Below, piece after piece: positions 35,945 to 45,889 of a stretch of DNA of 64,000 nucleotides. The notes beneath the pieces were generated by a model. The model did not search any database. It was not told the DNA's origin and saw nothing but the letters and a program-made list of their open reading frames with translations. Positions within the stretch are counted from its first letter, which is position 1; every line of letters starts with the position of its first letter. The position numbers and the translations under genes were made by a program. The stretch comes from Sphingobacterium zeae (GTDB lineage: Bacteria; Bacteroidota; Bacteroidia; Sphingobacteriales; Sphingobacteriaceae): the NCBI RefSeq assembly GCF_030818895.1, contig NZ_JAUTBA010000001.1, forward strand, positions 4,836,001 through 4,900,000, given 5' to 3'.

Positions 35945-38308
35945 ATGATTCAGTTATTTCTAAAAACAGCGCTTAGAAATTTAAAGCGCAGTCCCTTAAA
36001 TACGACAATAAATATTTTGGGATTAGCACTGGGGTTTACTGTTGCTCTGATCAGTACGTTATGGGTGCTGAAACAATTTTCTTTTGATAAGCATTACCGC
36101 AATTATCAACATATTTATCAGGTCATGATGACCGGAACTTTCAACGATGAAAAATCAACTGATCGCTCTACGCCTATTCCTTTGGCCAAAACGATTGTCT
36201 CTGATTTTAAAAATGAGATGCCAGATGCCACTTTGGTCACCAATCTAGAAAGCAATAATCTTAAAGTAGGTGATAAAAAATTAAATGCTCCGGGGTTTTA
36301 CGCCATGGGAAAATTTGCCGAATTATTTTCTCTCGAATCTGTAAAAGGAAATAGTACCACACCGGGCAATCCATCAACCATCATAATTTCAGAATCTTTA
36401 GCAAAACGACTGTTTGATAAGGTAGATATCATCGGTAAAACACTTCAATTGAATGGCAAAGAACAGTATACTGTTCAAGGTGTTTATAAAGATATTCCTG
36501 AAAACAACACTTTTTATGGCTTAGATTATGTATTGCCGTTTGTCGATTATCTTGCGAAAGACCAAGGCATAGAAGACAGCTGGTCCAGCTGCTTTTTTAG
36601 CACTTTCGCCAAAATCGACAATGCTGCCTTTGTTCCCGCGTTGGAAAACAAGCTGACAAATATTATCAACAAAAAACTAACGGATATAAAACCTGAGATC
36701 CTCTTACATCCGATGTCGAAATGGCATTTATACGATTCATTCAAAAATGGAAAGAACGTAGGTGGACAAATTCAATATGTATGGATGTTTGGGTGGATCA
36801 GTATATTCATTATGTTGCTGGCCAGTATAAACTTTATAAATTTAAGTACTGCAAGAAGTCTAAAAAGAGGAAAAGAAATCGGCGTTTTAAAATCTGTTGG
36901 CGTCAATCGACGGCAGCTTATCGCTGGCTTTCTTGTGGAATCCATCCTCGCGGTAGCCTGTGCTTTTTTGATCGCCGTTCTATTGGCTACAGTACTGTTG
37001 CCTTGGGTCAATACAATCACTCATACGAACTTACATATACCTTTTACGGATGTTCGATTCTATGGCTACTCCTTAACAGGAATAGGCGTTATAGGTCTTT
37101 TAGCAGGTATTTACCCTGCGCTATTTTTATCGGCATTTAATCCTATTCTTGCTCTTAAGGGTAAAATCAACAGCCGAAAAGGCGGATCAAGAAGTAGAAA
37201 GGCAATGGTCATCGTGCAATTTGCGATTTCTATTTTCCTGATGATATCCACTTATCTGGTGATTCAGCAACTGCGTTACACAAAGGATCGTCCTATGGGA
37301 TATAAAAGTTCCAATTTGGTGAATATTACTTCCTCTAGTCCTACAATCATTAAAAACTTTAACGTGCTCCGGAAAGAACTGATCGAGCAGCGATTAATTC
37401 AGGATGCGGCACTTTCCTCCAGCTTTGTCAACCGTCTTTCGTTGACCGGAGGTGGATTTAATTGGCAGGGAAATGACAGCAAAGATGGTGCTATTATGGG
37501 TATCTTTACCGTTGATGACAATTTTGCGAAGACTGTACAATGGGATTTTATACAGGGCCGTAATTTTTCAAAAGATTTTAAAACAGATTCAACCGCTGTT
37601 ATTTTGAATGAGGCCGCTGCTCAATTTATGGGCGTGACAGACCTTAACAGTAAACAGCTTTCACGTGCCGGTATTGATTATCATATTGTGGGTATTATCA
37701 AGAATACACTTTCCGAATCCCCTTTTAAATCGATTACGCCGACAGCTTATTTCCTCAAATTTTTACCAAAGAACAAGATCACGCTTCAATTGAACGAAGG
37801 TCAAGATGGTAAGCAGGACTTAAAAGCTATTGCGGAAAGCTTCAATCGTATAGATCCTGATTTGATTTTTGATTATACCTTTACGGATCAGGAATATGCC
37901 AAGCAGTTTCAACAAATGGAAATGATCAAGAGCTTAACAAGTTTATTTACAGGACTGGCCATACTCATTTCCTGTCTCGGTCTATACGCCTTAGTGTCCT
38001 TTCTTACGGAGCAACGCGAAAAAGAAATTGGCATTCGTAAAGTATTGGGCGCATCAGAACTTGGCTTGTGGCGACTACTTTCCACCGAATACATTTGGCT
38101 CACAGGCATTGGCTTTTTACTCGCAGCCCCTTTAGCCTATCTGCTCATGGAATCATGGCTCGAAGACTATGTCTACCGCATATCAATTACATGGACGGTG
38201 TTTGCTATCACAGGCTTAACCGCACTAGTCATTACCCTATTAACCGTTAGTTACCAAGCGATTAAAGCTACTTTAGCAAATCCCGTAAAAACCCTAAGAA
38301 GCGAATAA
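35945..38308 (+). CDS. FtsX/MacB-type ABC permease, array member 7
   Basis: 787 residues. The N-terminus is divergent (MIQLFLKTALRNLKRSPLNT), and TM1 is INILGLALGFTVALISTLWV. The first coupling segment is the unusual RGKEIGVLKSVGVN (about 308), with Leu replacing the conserved Arg; the second is REKEIGIRKVLGAS (about 691). The second outer domain contains SLTGGGFNWQGNDS, tying it to members 1, 9 and 10. The tail is NPVKTLRSE. It ends unit 1: the next 215 bp hold an enhancer pair and sigma54 promoter rather than a simple spacer. No terminator hairpin is evident in that gap, so read-through into unit 2 is possible. Confidence 0.91.
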   Translation: MIQLFLKTALRNLKRSPLNTTINILGLALGFTVALISTLWVLKQFSFDKHYRNYQHIYQVMMTGTFNDEKSTDRSTPIPLAKTIVSDFKNEMPDATLVTNLESNNLKVGDKKLNAPGFYAMGKFAELFSLESVKGNSTTPGNPSTIIISESLAKRLFDKVDIIGKTLQLNGKEQYTVQGVYKDIPENNTFYGLDYVLPFVDYLAKDQGIEDSWSSCFFSTFAKIDNAAFVPALENKLTNIINKKLTDIKPEILLHPMSKWHLYDSFKNGKNVGGQIQYVWMFGWISIFIMLLASINFINLSTARSLKRGKEIGVLKSVGVNRRQLIAGFLVESILAVACAFLIAVLLATVLLPWVNTITHTNLHIPFTDVRFYGYSLTGIGVIGLLAGIYPALFLSAFNPILALKGKINSRKGGSRSRKAMVIVQFAISIFLMISTYLVIQQLRYTKDRPMGYKSSNLVNITSSSPTIIKNFNVLRKELIEQRLIQDAALSSSFVNRLSLTGGGFNWQGNDSKDGAIMGIFTVDDNFAKTVQWDFIQGRNFSKDFKTDSTAVILNEAAAQFMGVTDLNSKQLSRAGIDYHIVGIIKNTLSESPFKSITPTAYFLKFLPKNKITLQLNEGQDGKQDLKAIAESFNRIDPDLIFDYTFTDQEYAKQFQQMEMIKSLTSLFTGLAILISCLGLYALVSFLTEQREKEIGIRKVLGASELGLWRLLSTEYIWLTGIGFLLAAPLAYLLMESWLEDYVYRISITWTVFAITGLTALVITLLTVSYQAIKATLANPVKTLRSE

Positions 38309-38316
38309 TATTAATT

Positions 38317-38424
38317 TGTTCGGGGACGGACACTGTACTGTCCGTTTCCGAACATTTAAAACCACCACAAAAACACATCAAAAACCTAAAAATCAATACA
38401 TTATATTTATGGCAGACGAATTGA
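38317..38424 (+). promoter_or_regulatory. Enhancer pair and sigma54 promoter of array unit 2
   Basis: Dyads TGTTCG-GGGA-CGGACA (38317-38332) and TGTCCG-TTTC-CGAACA (38339-38354) have centres 22 bp apart. Both match TGTnCG-N4-CGnACA exactly. The -24 element TGGCA begins at 38410, 56 bp after the second dyad, and TTGA occupies the -12 position at the correct GG-to-G spacing. Initiation would fall near 38436, giving a leader of about 88 nt before the permease at 38524. Confidence 0.78.
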
Positions 38425-38523
38425 ATTAACTGACTTTGCTATTTGTCGAATAACACAGTCTTCTACTAAAGCGAACTATGTGACAAGAATATAGCCTAAT
38501 TAACAGTCTAAATACGCATAACC

Positions 38524-40914
38524 ATGGTAAAGAATTATTTTAAAATCGCTTCGCGAAATATTAGAAAAAACAAAGGATTTTCTCTTCTAAATATGTTTGG
38601 ACTTAGTATAGGAATAACATGTTTTCTATTATTGGCGGCATATATATACCATGAATCGAGCTATGAACGTTTCTTTCCCCACGCTGACCGCCTAGCTTAT
38701 ATTAGCCTCATCTATAAATCACCCAATAGCACCGAAGAAGTAAACTCTGCCGTAACACCAACAGGCTTAGCGCCTACATTGCAGGCTGAATTTCCGGATG
38801 TAGAACAAGCAACCAGATTCTACAGCTATTCCAAAGGCGGCAAAATAGAATCCAAAGAAGCACTAATAACTGAAAAAGGCCTGCTGTATGCTGACCAGAA
38901 TGTTTTTAAAACTTTAGGTTATACTTTTCTCGAAGGTGATTCACAATCAGCCCTGGCAGAACCAAATCAGATTGTCTTGACAAAAAAACTCGCAGAGAAA
39001 TATTTTCCCAAGCAGTCGGCCATCGGTCAGACACTATCCATTGACAAAGTCAACTGGAAAATCACAGGCATTATCGCAGACTTGCCCACGAATACACAGC
39101 TGAACTTCTCCGCACTCCTTTCCAATAAGGGATTAGAACGCTACAAAGAAATAGCATGGTCCTCTGCAAATGATGTAACCATAGCGCTCTTAAAAAATAA
39201 AGATCAGTTCGGCTTGATCCAACAGAAATTGGATCAAATGACTAAATCAAAATTCGCCGAAGCGACAAAACAAGGCTATCAATTTCGATTTATCCTGGAA
39301 AAGCTGACCGATATCCATCTCCACTCCAAAGCGGCAGGTACAGGAAACATTACTTATATCTATATTTTAATGGCATTAGGTGCTGCGCTTATTATTTTAA
39401 CCTGTATCAATTTTACAAATTTGGTATTAGCACATGCGCTTGAACGTAAAAAGGAAATCGGTGTCAAGAAAGTACTAGGTGCTGCAAAGAAAACGATATT
39501 CTTTCAATTCTTCTTTGAATGTAGTATCATGGTCTTTCTAGCTGTTGGCTTTAGTCTTCTGACAACGGTACTCTTATTACCGGTATTTAGTTCGTTTATG
39601 GGCGCTGAGATAAAATTGACGATATGGGCCGATCCCCGCTTTTATGCAGTTTTGGCTGCATTTATAGTGTTAATAACTCTGCTTTCGGGCGGCTGGCCAG
39701 CCTATTCCATAGCAAGCTCAAAACCTATTTCGATTTTTAAACGAAAATTGACTGAAAAACAAAATGGTATATCTCTGAGCAGAGTACTCGTTACTTTTCA
39801 ATTCAGTATCTCTATATTTTTTATTATCTGCACCTTATTCGCCGTTCGGCAGATGGATTTTATCCAGTCTAAAAACACCGGATTGGATCGCTCTGATATG
39901 TTGGTCATTGATGGCCGAGGATGGCAAAATAAAGAAAGGCAGCTATTAAAAGAAAAGTTAATGCAGCTCAATAGTGTCCAGGGCGTTACCGCTTCGTATG
40001 ACAATCCTGTCAATATCCAAGGTGGCTACAGCGTCAGTGAAGTAGAAGGCCAACCCAATGATTTTGATATGGATGTCACGGCAATTCCGATTGAAAAAGA
40101 TTTTGTTTCTGTTTTTCACATTCAGTCTGTAGCCGGTGAACCGCTATCAGATACGGATATCTTACGTGCACAGGATACAGTCTCACCCGAATATGGTTTC
40201 GTTGTAAATACGCTAGCGGCATCCGCTATGGGGTTTACACCCCAACAAGCAATTGGAAAGAAAATCAACCTAAACGGGCGTAAAGGAATGATTAAGCAGG
40301 TGGTCGCAAGTTTTAACTTTGCTTCGCTACATAGTGAGGTTAAGCCGATCGTACTCTTTCCAGAATATGATTATTTCGGCAATATTTTTATTCGACTCAA
40401 TCCGACATCGCCGGTGAAAGATGCTCTTGCGCAGATAAAAGCTGTTATAAAAGATATTGATTCAAAAAACAGTTTTGAGTATCACTTTCTCAATGATGAT
40501 TATAATAAGTTATATCTCAAAGATCAGCAAACAACACGAGTAATGCAGTTATTTTCCATCATTACCATTGCTATTGCCTGTATGGGACTATTTGCATTAT
40601 CGGCCTACGCCGTGCAACAACGTTTTAAGGAAATAGGAATACGTAAAGTATTAGGTGCTTCAACAATCAAAATTGTCCAGATATTAAGCCTCGACTTCAT
40701 GGTTTTAGTCTGCTCTGCCCTGCTAGTTAGTGTACCATTGGGATGGTATGCTATGCATCGCTGGATTGAGAATTTTGCCTATCATATTACGTTGGATTGG
40801 TGGGTATTTATATTGGCTGGAATCAGCGCATTGTTTGTATCATTTATAACCATCAGTTTTCAAACTGTAAAAGCTGCGATTCTGAACCCAGTTGATAGCT
40901 TAAGAGACGAGTAA
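38524..40914 (+). CDS. FtsX/MacB-type ABC permease, array member 8
   Basis: 796 residues. It is the first gene of unit 2, directly behind a sigma54 module. The N-terminus is MVKNYFKIASRNIRKNKGFS, and TM1 is LNMFGLSIGITCFLLLAAYI. The coupling segments are RKKEIGVKKVLGAA (about 308), with Lys for the conserved Arg, and RFKEIGIRKVLGAS (about 700). The second outer domain has NPVNIQGGYSVSEVEGQPND and AGEPLSDTDI in place of the GR turn. TM6 is IITIAIACMGLFALSAYA. The tail is NPVDSLRDE. The unit continues 97 bp further on with member 9. Confidence 0.92.
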   Translation: MVKNYFKIASRNIRKNKGFSLLNMFGLSIGITCFLLLAAYIYHESSYERFFPHADRLAYISLIYKSPNSTEEVNSAVTPTGLAPTLQAEFPDVEQATRFYSYSKGGKIESKEALITEKGLLYADQNVFKTLGYTFLEGDSQSALAEPNQIVLTKKLAEKYFPKQSAIGQTLSIDKVNWKITGIIADLPTNTQLNFSALLSNKGLERYKEIAWSSANDVTIALLKNKDQFGLIQQKLDQMTKSKFAEATKQGYQFRFILEKLTDIHLHSKAAGTGNITYIYILMALGAALIILTCINFTNLVLAHALERKKEIGVKKVLGAAKKTIFFQFFFECSIMVFLAVGFSLLTTVLLLPVFSSFMGAEIKLTIWADPRFYAVLAAFIVLITLLSGGWPAYSIASSKPISIFKRKLTEKQNGISLSRVLVTFQFSISIFFIICTLFAVRQMDFIQSKNTGLDRSDMLVIDGRGWQNKERQLLKEKLMQLNSVQGVTASYDNPVNIQGGYSVSEVEGQPNDFDMDVTAIPIEKDFVSVFHIQSVAGEPLSDTDILRAQDTVSPEYGFVVNTLAASAMGFTPQQAIGKKINLNGRKGMIKQVVASFNFASLHSEVKPIVLFPEYDYFGNIFIRLNPTSPVKDALAQIKAVIKDIDSKNSFEYHFLNDDYNKLYLKDQQTTRVMQLFSIITIAIACMGLFALSAYAVQQRFKEIGIRKVLGASTIKIVQILSLDFMVLVCSALLVSVPLGWYAMHRWIENFAYHITLDWWVFILAGISALFVSFITISFQTVKAAILNPVDSLRDE

Positions 40915-41011
40915 TTATTAACGTGACTAATTAACTAATACATCCGATAGATAACACCCGAGAGACTCTGTAAATTTCTCTCTTGCTATTTATCGATAAT
41001 CGAAACAAAAA

Positions 41012-43372
41012 ATGCTTAAGAATTATATCAAAATAGCTTGGCGTAACCTTTGGAAGAATAAAGGTTATTCCGCAATCAATATCATTGGGTTGTCCATCGG
41101 CATGACTGCCGTATTGATTATCGGAATATGGATACAAAATCAATTTCAATTTGACAATTTTTATAGCAATAATACCAGTCTTTATAAACTTTGGAACAAA
41201 TATGAAGACGAGGGAAAAATTAAACTTCAACAAGTTACGTCGGGCCTCGCATCACCAGCACTGGAAGCTGAATATCCAGAGGTAGAACACGCCGCACGAA
41301 TTTATTGGAGCTCCAATAGATTATTGTCTTTCGATGAGAAAAAAATAAAATCTAAAGGAAACGAAGTTGACCCCGCCTTTATACAAATGTTTGATTTCAA
41401 AATCCTTAGGGGAAATAACAACAATGCGTTAGGAGACAATAATAGTATTGTTCTCACGGAGAGCCTGGCAAGAAATATCTTTGGCGATGTCGACCCCTTG
41501 GATAAAATAGTTATGCTCGACGATAAAGAGCCTTATAAAGTAACTGCTGTAATCGCGGATTTGCCGAGCAATACAAATTTTGATTTTACCTATTTAATCC
41601 CCTTGGCTCAACCGGAGAATTACTCTCCGAATTGGACTTCCAATTCATTTTACACCTTTGTGCAGCTGAAAAAGGGTGTTGATATAGAAGCTTTCAATGA
41701 AAAACTGATCGGTTTTATCACAAAAAAAACGAACAATATCTCAAAAGGATCGCTTTTCCTATATCCTTTGTCAAAAATGCATCTTTACTCCAAATTCGAA
41801 CAGGGAATACCTGTGGGGGGAAAGATAGACCAAGTCAAACTGATTGGTGGTATTGGCCTACTAATTTTGCTGATCGCCTGCATCAATTTTATCAATCTCA
41901 GTACGGCAAGAAGTCAGAAAAGAGCAAAAGAGGTTGCGGTTCGCAAAGTGGTGGGCGCCCAACGTTTCAACCTGATTGCCCAATTCCTTACTGAATCGGT
42001 CTTATTAGCACTTATTTCTGGACTAATCGCTATTGGTCTGGCCATCGGTATATTGCCCTTATTTAATAAAATATTAGACAGGCCTTTATCATTTTCCTTA
42101 ACAGATCCAATCATCTGGATATCGTTAGCCGGATTCACATTTTTTACAGGCACATTGGCCGGATTATACCCTGCCTTTGTCCTATCTGCATTTAAGCCCG
42201 TTAAAACACTGAAACCGATAAGCCACTCCAAAAAGTTTGTGTTGAATTTTAGAGAACTACTGGTCATTTTCCAATTTGGTATTGCGATCATACTGATTAT
42301 AGCGACTATGATTGTACGACAGCAAATCAATTATGCTGCGCAACGTGATATCGGTTACAACAGTTCACAGCTGATCGAAATACCAATGGAAGGTAATATG
42401 GAAAAAAATTACGAAGCAATTAAATCGGAGCTGATCAGCGCCAACATAGCGCAGTCGGTGACACGCACCGGTTGGTCTATCACACAAAATGCATCGAATA
42501 CGAGCGGAGGTTTTCTATGGGAGGGTGCTACTCCTGAACAAGGCAATAAAATCGTCTTCAATCTTGGAAAAACAGAAAGTGATTTTGTGAAGACGCTTGG
42601 ATTAAAACTTATAGCAGGCCGAGATATCGATTATAGTAGAATGCTAGCTGATAGCTCGTCAATATTGCTCAATGAAGCTGCCATTAGAGAAATGAATCTC
42701 AAAAATCCGGTTGGCAATTACTTAAAATGGGGCGATAAGACATATACGATTGTTGGTGTTATCAATGATCACATTAGCGGATCTCCCTATAATCCCGTCT
42801 CTCCATTGTTAATATCTGCGAACAAAAATTGGCTATTCAACATGGTTATTCGGGTCAATGTTACATCATCGTTTAGCCATCAGTTGAATCAAATTGAAAA
42901 GACGCTTAAGAAATTCAATCCAGCTTATCCTTTTGAATACAAATTCGTTGATCAACAGTTCGCTTCAAAATTCGGCGATCAACAACAGACGGCTAAGTTA
43001 GCATTTATCTTTTCGCTATTAGCCATATCCATTTCCTGTTTAGGCCTATTTGGACTTGCATCGTATATGGCCGAGTTGAAAACAAAAGAAATTGGTATAC
43101 GCAAAGTACTTGGTGCATCCGTCTCAGGAATTACAGCAATGTTATCTAGAGATTTTGTCAAACTTGTCGTCATTGCCATTTTAATTGCATCTCCTATTGC
43201 GTGGTGGGCTATGAATAAATGGCTTCAGGATTTCTCCTATCGCATTGAAATACAGTGGTGGACATTTAGTTTAGCTGGAGCCTCCGCCATACTGATCGCT
43301 CTCATTACTGTCAGCAGCCAAGCAATTAGAGCTGCAAGCAGTAATCCGGTGAAAGCATTAAGAGATGAATAG
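41012..43372 (+). CDS. FtsX/MacB-type ABC permease, array member 9
   Basis: 786 residues, the shortest intact member. The N-terminus is MLKNYIKIAWRNLWKNKGYS, and TM1 is INIIGLSIGMTAVLIIGIWI. The coupling segments are RAKEVAVRKVVGAQ (about 304) and KTKEIGIRKVLGAS (about 690). The second outer domain (NTSGGFLWEGATPEQ, LIAGRDIDYS) is closest to member 10, and the two genes are adjacent, which fits a local tandem duplication. The tail is NPVKALRDE. It is 97 bp after member 8 and 74 bp before member 10; neither gap contains an enhancer dyad. Confidence 0.92.
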   Translation: MLKNYIKIAWRNLWKNKGYSAINIIGLSIGMTAVLIIGIWIQNQFQFDNFYSNNTSLYKLWNKYEDEGKIKLQQVTSGLASPALEAEYPEVEHAARIYWSSNRLLSFDEKKIKSKGNEVDPAFIQMFDFKILRGNNNNALGDNNSIVLTESLARNIFGDVDPLDKIVMLDDKEPYKVTAVIADLPSNTNFDFTYLIPLAQPENYSPNWTSNSFYTFVQLKKGVDIEAFNEKLIGFITKKTNNISKGSLFLYPLSKMHLYSKFEQGIPVGGKIDQVKLIGGIGLLILLIACINFINLSTARSQKRAKEVAVRKVVGAQRFNLIAQFLTESVLLALISGLIAIGLAIGILPLFNKILDRPLSFSLTDPIIWISLAGFTFFTGTLAGLYPAFVLSAFKPVKTLKPISHSKKFVLNFRELLVIFQFGIAIILIIATMIVRQQINYAAQRDIGYNSSQLIEIPMEGNMEKNYEAIKSELISANIAQSVTRTGWSITQNASNTSGGFLWEGATPEQGNKIVFNLGKTESDFVKTLGLKLIAGRDIDYSRMLADSSSILLNEAAIREMNLKNPVGNYLKWGDKTYTIVGVINDHISGSPYNPVSPLLISANKNWLFNMVIRVNVTSSFSHQLNQIEKTLKKFNPAYPFEYKFVDQQFASKFGDQQQTAKLAFIFSLLAISISCLGLFGLASYMAELKTKEIGIRKVLGASVSGITAMLSRDFVKLVVIAILIASPIAWWAMNKWLQDFSYRIEIQWWTFSLAGASAILIALITVSSQAIRAASSNPVKALRDE

Positions 43373-43446
43373 CGGCTAAGTACAGTTAATAGATAAAATT
43401 AGGCTTTTAAATCAACTTTAAAAACAAATAGAGGGAAACTATAATT

Positions 43447-45840
43447 ATGATAAGCAACTACATCAAAATAGCATGGCGCAACCTAATGAAGAATAAATCG
43501 TTTTCTATGACTAACATCATCGGGTTGGCAATAGGTATGGCCGGAGCATTGCTTATAGTGCTTTGGTTACAGAACATGTTGACGATGGACCGCTTTCATG
43601 AAAAGGGGAATCGCCTCCATGTCTTGAGTAATCGTGATGAATTTAAGGGCGATAAATCGGCCTGGGCATATACACCTAAAATATTAGGGCCCTCATTGGC
43701 CGCTGATTTCCCAGATATCGAAGCGTTTACACGATACAATGAGGGACACGAATTTTTAACGACATTTAAAGAAAAGAAGCTTATTGCAAACACAGTTTTT
43801 GTCGATCCCGGCTTTTTCAAGATGTTCTCCTTTCCTTTTATGAAAGGCGAACAGAATGTTAAATTTGATCACCCAAAAGGTGTTGTTCTTACTGAAAGCT
43901 ATGCAAAGTCGCTGTTCGGCGATGAGGATCCAATAGGCAAATCGGTTAGAATAGATTCGGTCAATCAAGTTGATGTACAAGCTGTTATCAAAGATATCCC
44001 GAGTAATTCAAGTTTCAGATTTGACATACTTCTTCCTTTTGAATATGCAAAAATAATTGGTTATGTGGATGACAACTGGAGCAATAATTCAATAAGTACT
44101 TATGTCTTATTAAAAGATGGTGCTTCTTTAACAGCATTTAATAGTAAGATCAAGACCTATTTAAGGGATCATATCAATGCCAGCAATAAGGCAGAGGGTC
44201 GCTTATCAGCGAAAAACACAGGGGAGATTTTTGCTTTTCCTTATCCCGATTCTTTTCTGTATAACAATGGTAAAGGTGGAAATTATACTTCGGGACGGAT
44301 TGATATTGTCAAGCTTTTTGCGTGGATCGGTGTTTTTATTTTATTAGTAGCCAGCATCAATTTTATGAACCTAAGCACAGCACGTTCTGAGCGTCGCGCA
44401 AAAGAGGTTGGTGTCCGTAAGGTAATTGGTGCAAGTAAGGCAAGCCTAATGGCTCAATTTCTCGTTGAGAGCATACTAATTAGTTTAATTGCGATGGTTC
44501 TCGCAACTTTACTTGTCTTTATAGTGCTGCCCTTTTTCAATGATCTTGTTGGTAAAAATCTTAGTCTTTCCCTATTGAGCCTACAGACCTGGCTTTTTCT
44601 ACTCGCATTTGCACTGTTTACAGGGATATTAGCAGGTACTTATCCAGCCTTTTTCCTTTCCTCATTTCAACCGATCAAAACTTTGAAAGGAAAATTTGTT
44701 TCGAAGAGTAAAGGGTTTAACATTCGTTCAATACTCGTTGTTATACAGTTCAGCCTCGCTATTATATTGATTATCGCTACAGTCATTGTGGCAAAACAGA
44801 TCCAGTATACTAAACAGCGCGACCGCGGCTATAATGAAAATGGTTTGCTCTACAGCAGTATTAAAGGTGACTTGGAAAAGAATTATAAAATCCTCCGGGA
44901 CGAGCTTTTGGCCAGCAATGCTGTTGTCTCTGTATCGAAGAACATGTCGCCAGTAACAGACTTTTATAGCAATGGTTGGGGATTTACGTCCGGTACACCG
45001 ACCGAAGAGGACAAAAGAATTTCTTACAACCGCTTTAGTACGGACGCTGATGCGGTAAAAAATCTTGGTCTCACTTTGATTCAAGGGCGTGATATCGACA
45101 TATATAAATTTGCAACAGACAGTACTGCATTAATTTTAAATGAGTCTGCCGTTAAAAGTCTTCATCTTACAAACCCTGTAAATAGCATTGTGGATGGCGA
45201 TGGCACCAAATGGAAAGTCGTTGGCGTTGTCAAAGATTTTATTATGGGATCGCCTTTTGGGGATAAAAAATCTATGGTTATTTTGGGCCCAAGGGCTTGG
45301 TTTACAACGATTCATTATCGTTTAAATACAAACAATAACATCGCAGACAACTTAAAAACAATTGAAACTATCTTTAAAAAATTCAACCCAGATTACCCAT
45401 TTGAATATCAGTTCATTGACAAAACCTATGAACAAAAGTTTAAGGAAACAAAGGCTATAGGTACATTAGCGCTGGTTTTTGCAGGATTGACGATCTTTAT
45501 TTCCTGTTTGGGCTTACTGGCACTGATCGCGTACATGGCGGAAACGCGCATGAAAGAAATTGCTGTTCGCAAAGTTCTTGGTGCAAGTGTCACCCAAGTA
45601 ACTTATTTACTTTCAATTGATTTCATCAAGCTTGTCGTTATCGCTATTTTTATAGCGACGCCTATCGCGTGGTGGGCAATGGACAAGTGGTTGCAAGATT
45701 ATAGCTATCGAATAGCGATCCATTGGTATTACTTTGCCATTGCTGGATTGATGGCAATTTTAATCAGTATGGCTACTATAAGTTATCAAACGATTAAGGC
45801 TGCATTAGGTAATCCTGTCGATAGTTTACGCGATGAGTAG
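43447..45840 (+). CDS. FtsX/MacB-type ABC permease, array member 10
   Basis: 797 residues. The N-terminus is MISNYIKIAWRNLMKNKSFS, and TM1 is TNIIGLAIGMAGALLIVLWL. The coupling segments are RAKEVGVRKVIGAS (about 317) and RMKEIAVRKVLGAS (about 701). The first outer domain is marked by AWAYTPKILGPSLAADFPD. The second (SPVTDFYSNGWGFTSGTPTE, LIQGRDIDIY) is the nearest relative of member 9 in the window. The tail is NPVDSLRDE. The gaps are 74 bp before and 49 bp after, consistent with co-transcription in unit 2. Confidence 0.92.
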   Translation: MISNYIKIAWRNLMKNKSFSMTNIIGLAIGMAGALLIVLWLQNMLTMDRFHEKGNRLHVLSNRDEFKGDKSAWAYTPKILGPSLAADFPDIEAFTRYNEGHEFLTTFKEKKLIANTVFVDPGFFKMFSFPFMKGEQNVKFDHPKGVVLTESYAKSLFGDEDPIGKSVRIDSVNQVDVQAVIKDIPSNSSFRFDILLPFEYAKIIGYVDDNWSNNSISTYVLLKDGASLTAFNSKIKTYLRDHINASNKAEGRLSAKNTGEIFAFPYPDSFLYNNGKGGNYTSGRIDIVKLFAWIGVFILLVASINFMNLSTARSERRAKEVGVRKVIGASKASLMAQFLVESILISLIAMVLATLLVFIVLPFFNDLVGKNLSLSLLSLQTWLFLLAFALFTGILAGTYPAFFLSSFQPIKTLKGKFVSKSKGFNIRSILVVIQFSLAIILIIATVIVAKQIQYTKQRDRGYNENGLLYSSIKGDLEKNYKILRDELLASNAVVSVSKNMSPVTDFYSNGWGFTSGTPTEEDKRISYNRFSTDADAVKNLGLTLIQGRDIDIYKFATDSTALILNESAVKSLHLTNPVNSIVDGDGTKWKVVGVVKDFIMGSPFGDKKSMVILGPRAWFTTIHYRLNTNNNIADNLKTIETIFKKFNPDYPFEYQFIDKTYEQKFKETKAIGTLALVFAGLTIFISCLGLLALIAYMAETRMKEIAVRKVLGASVTQVTYLLSIDFIKLVVIAIFIATPIAWWAMDKWLQDYSYRIAIHWYYFAIAGLMAILISMATISYQTIKAALGNPVDSLRDE

Positions 45841-45889
45841 CTAAAAGTTTAACAACATTTTTTTCGAAAGCTTTAAACCATAGAAGACG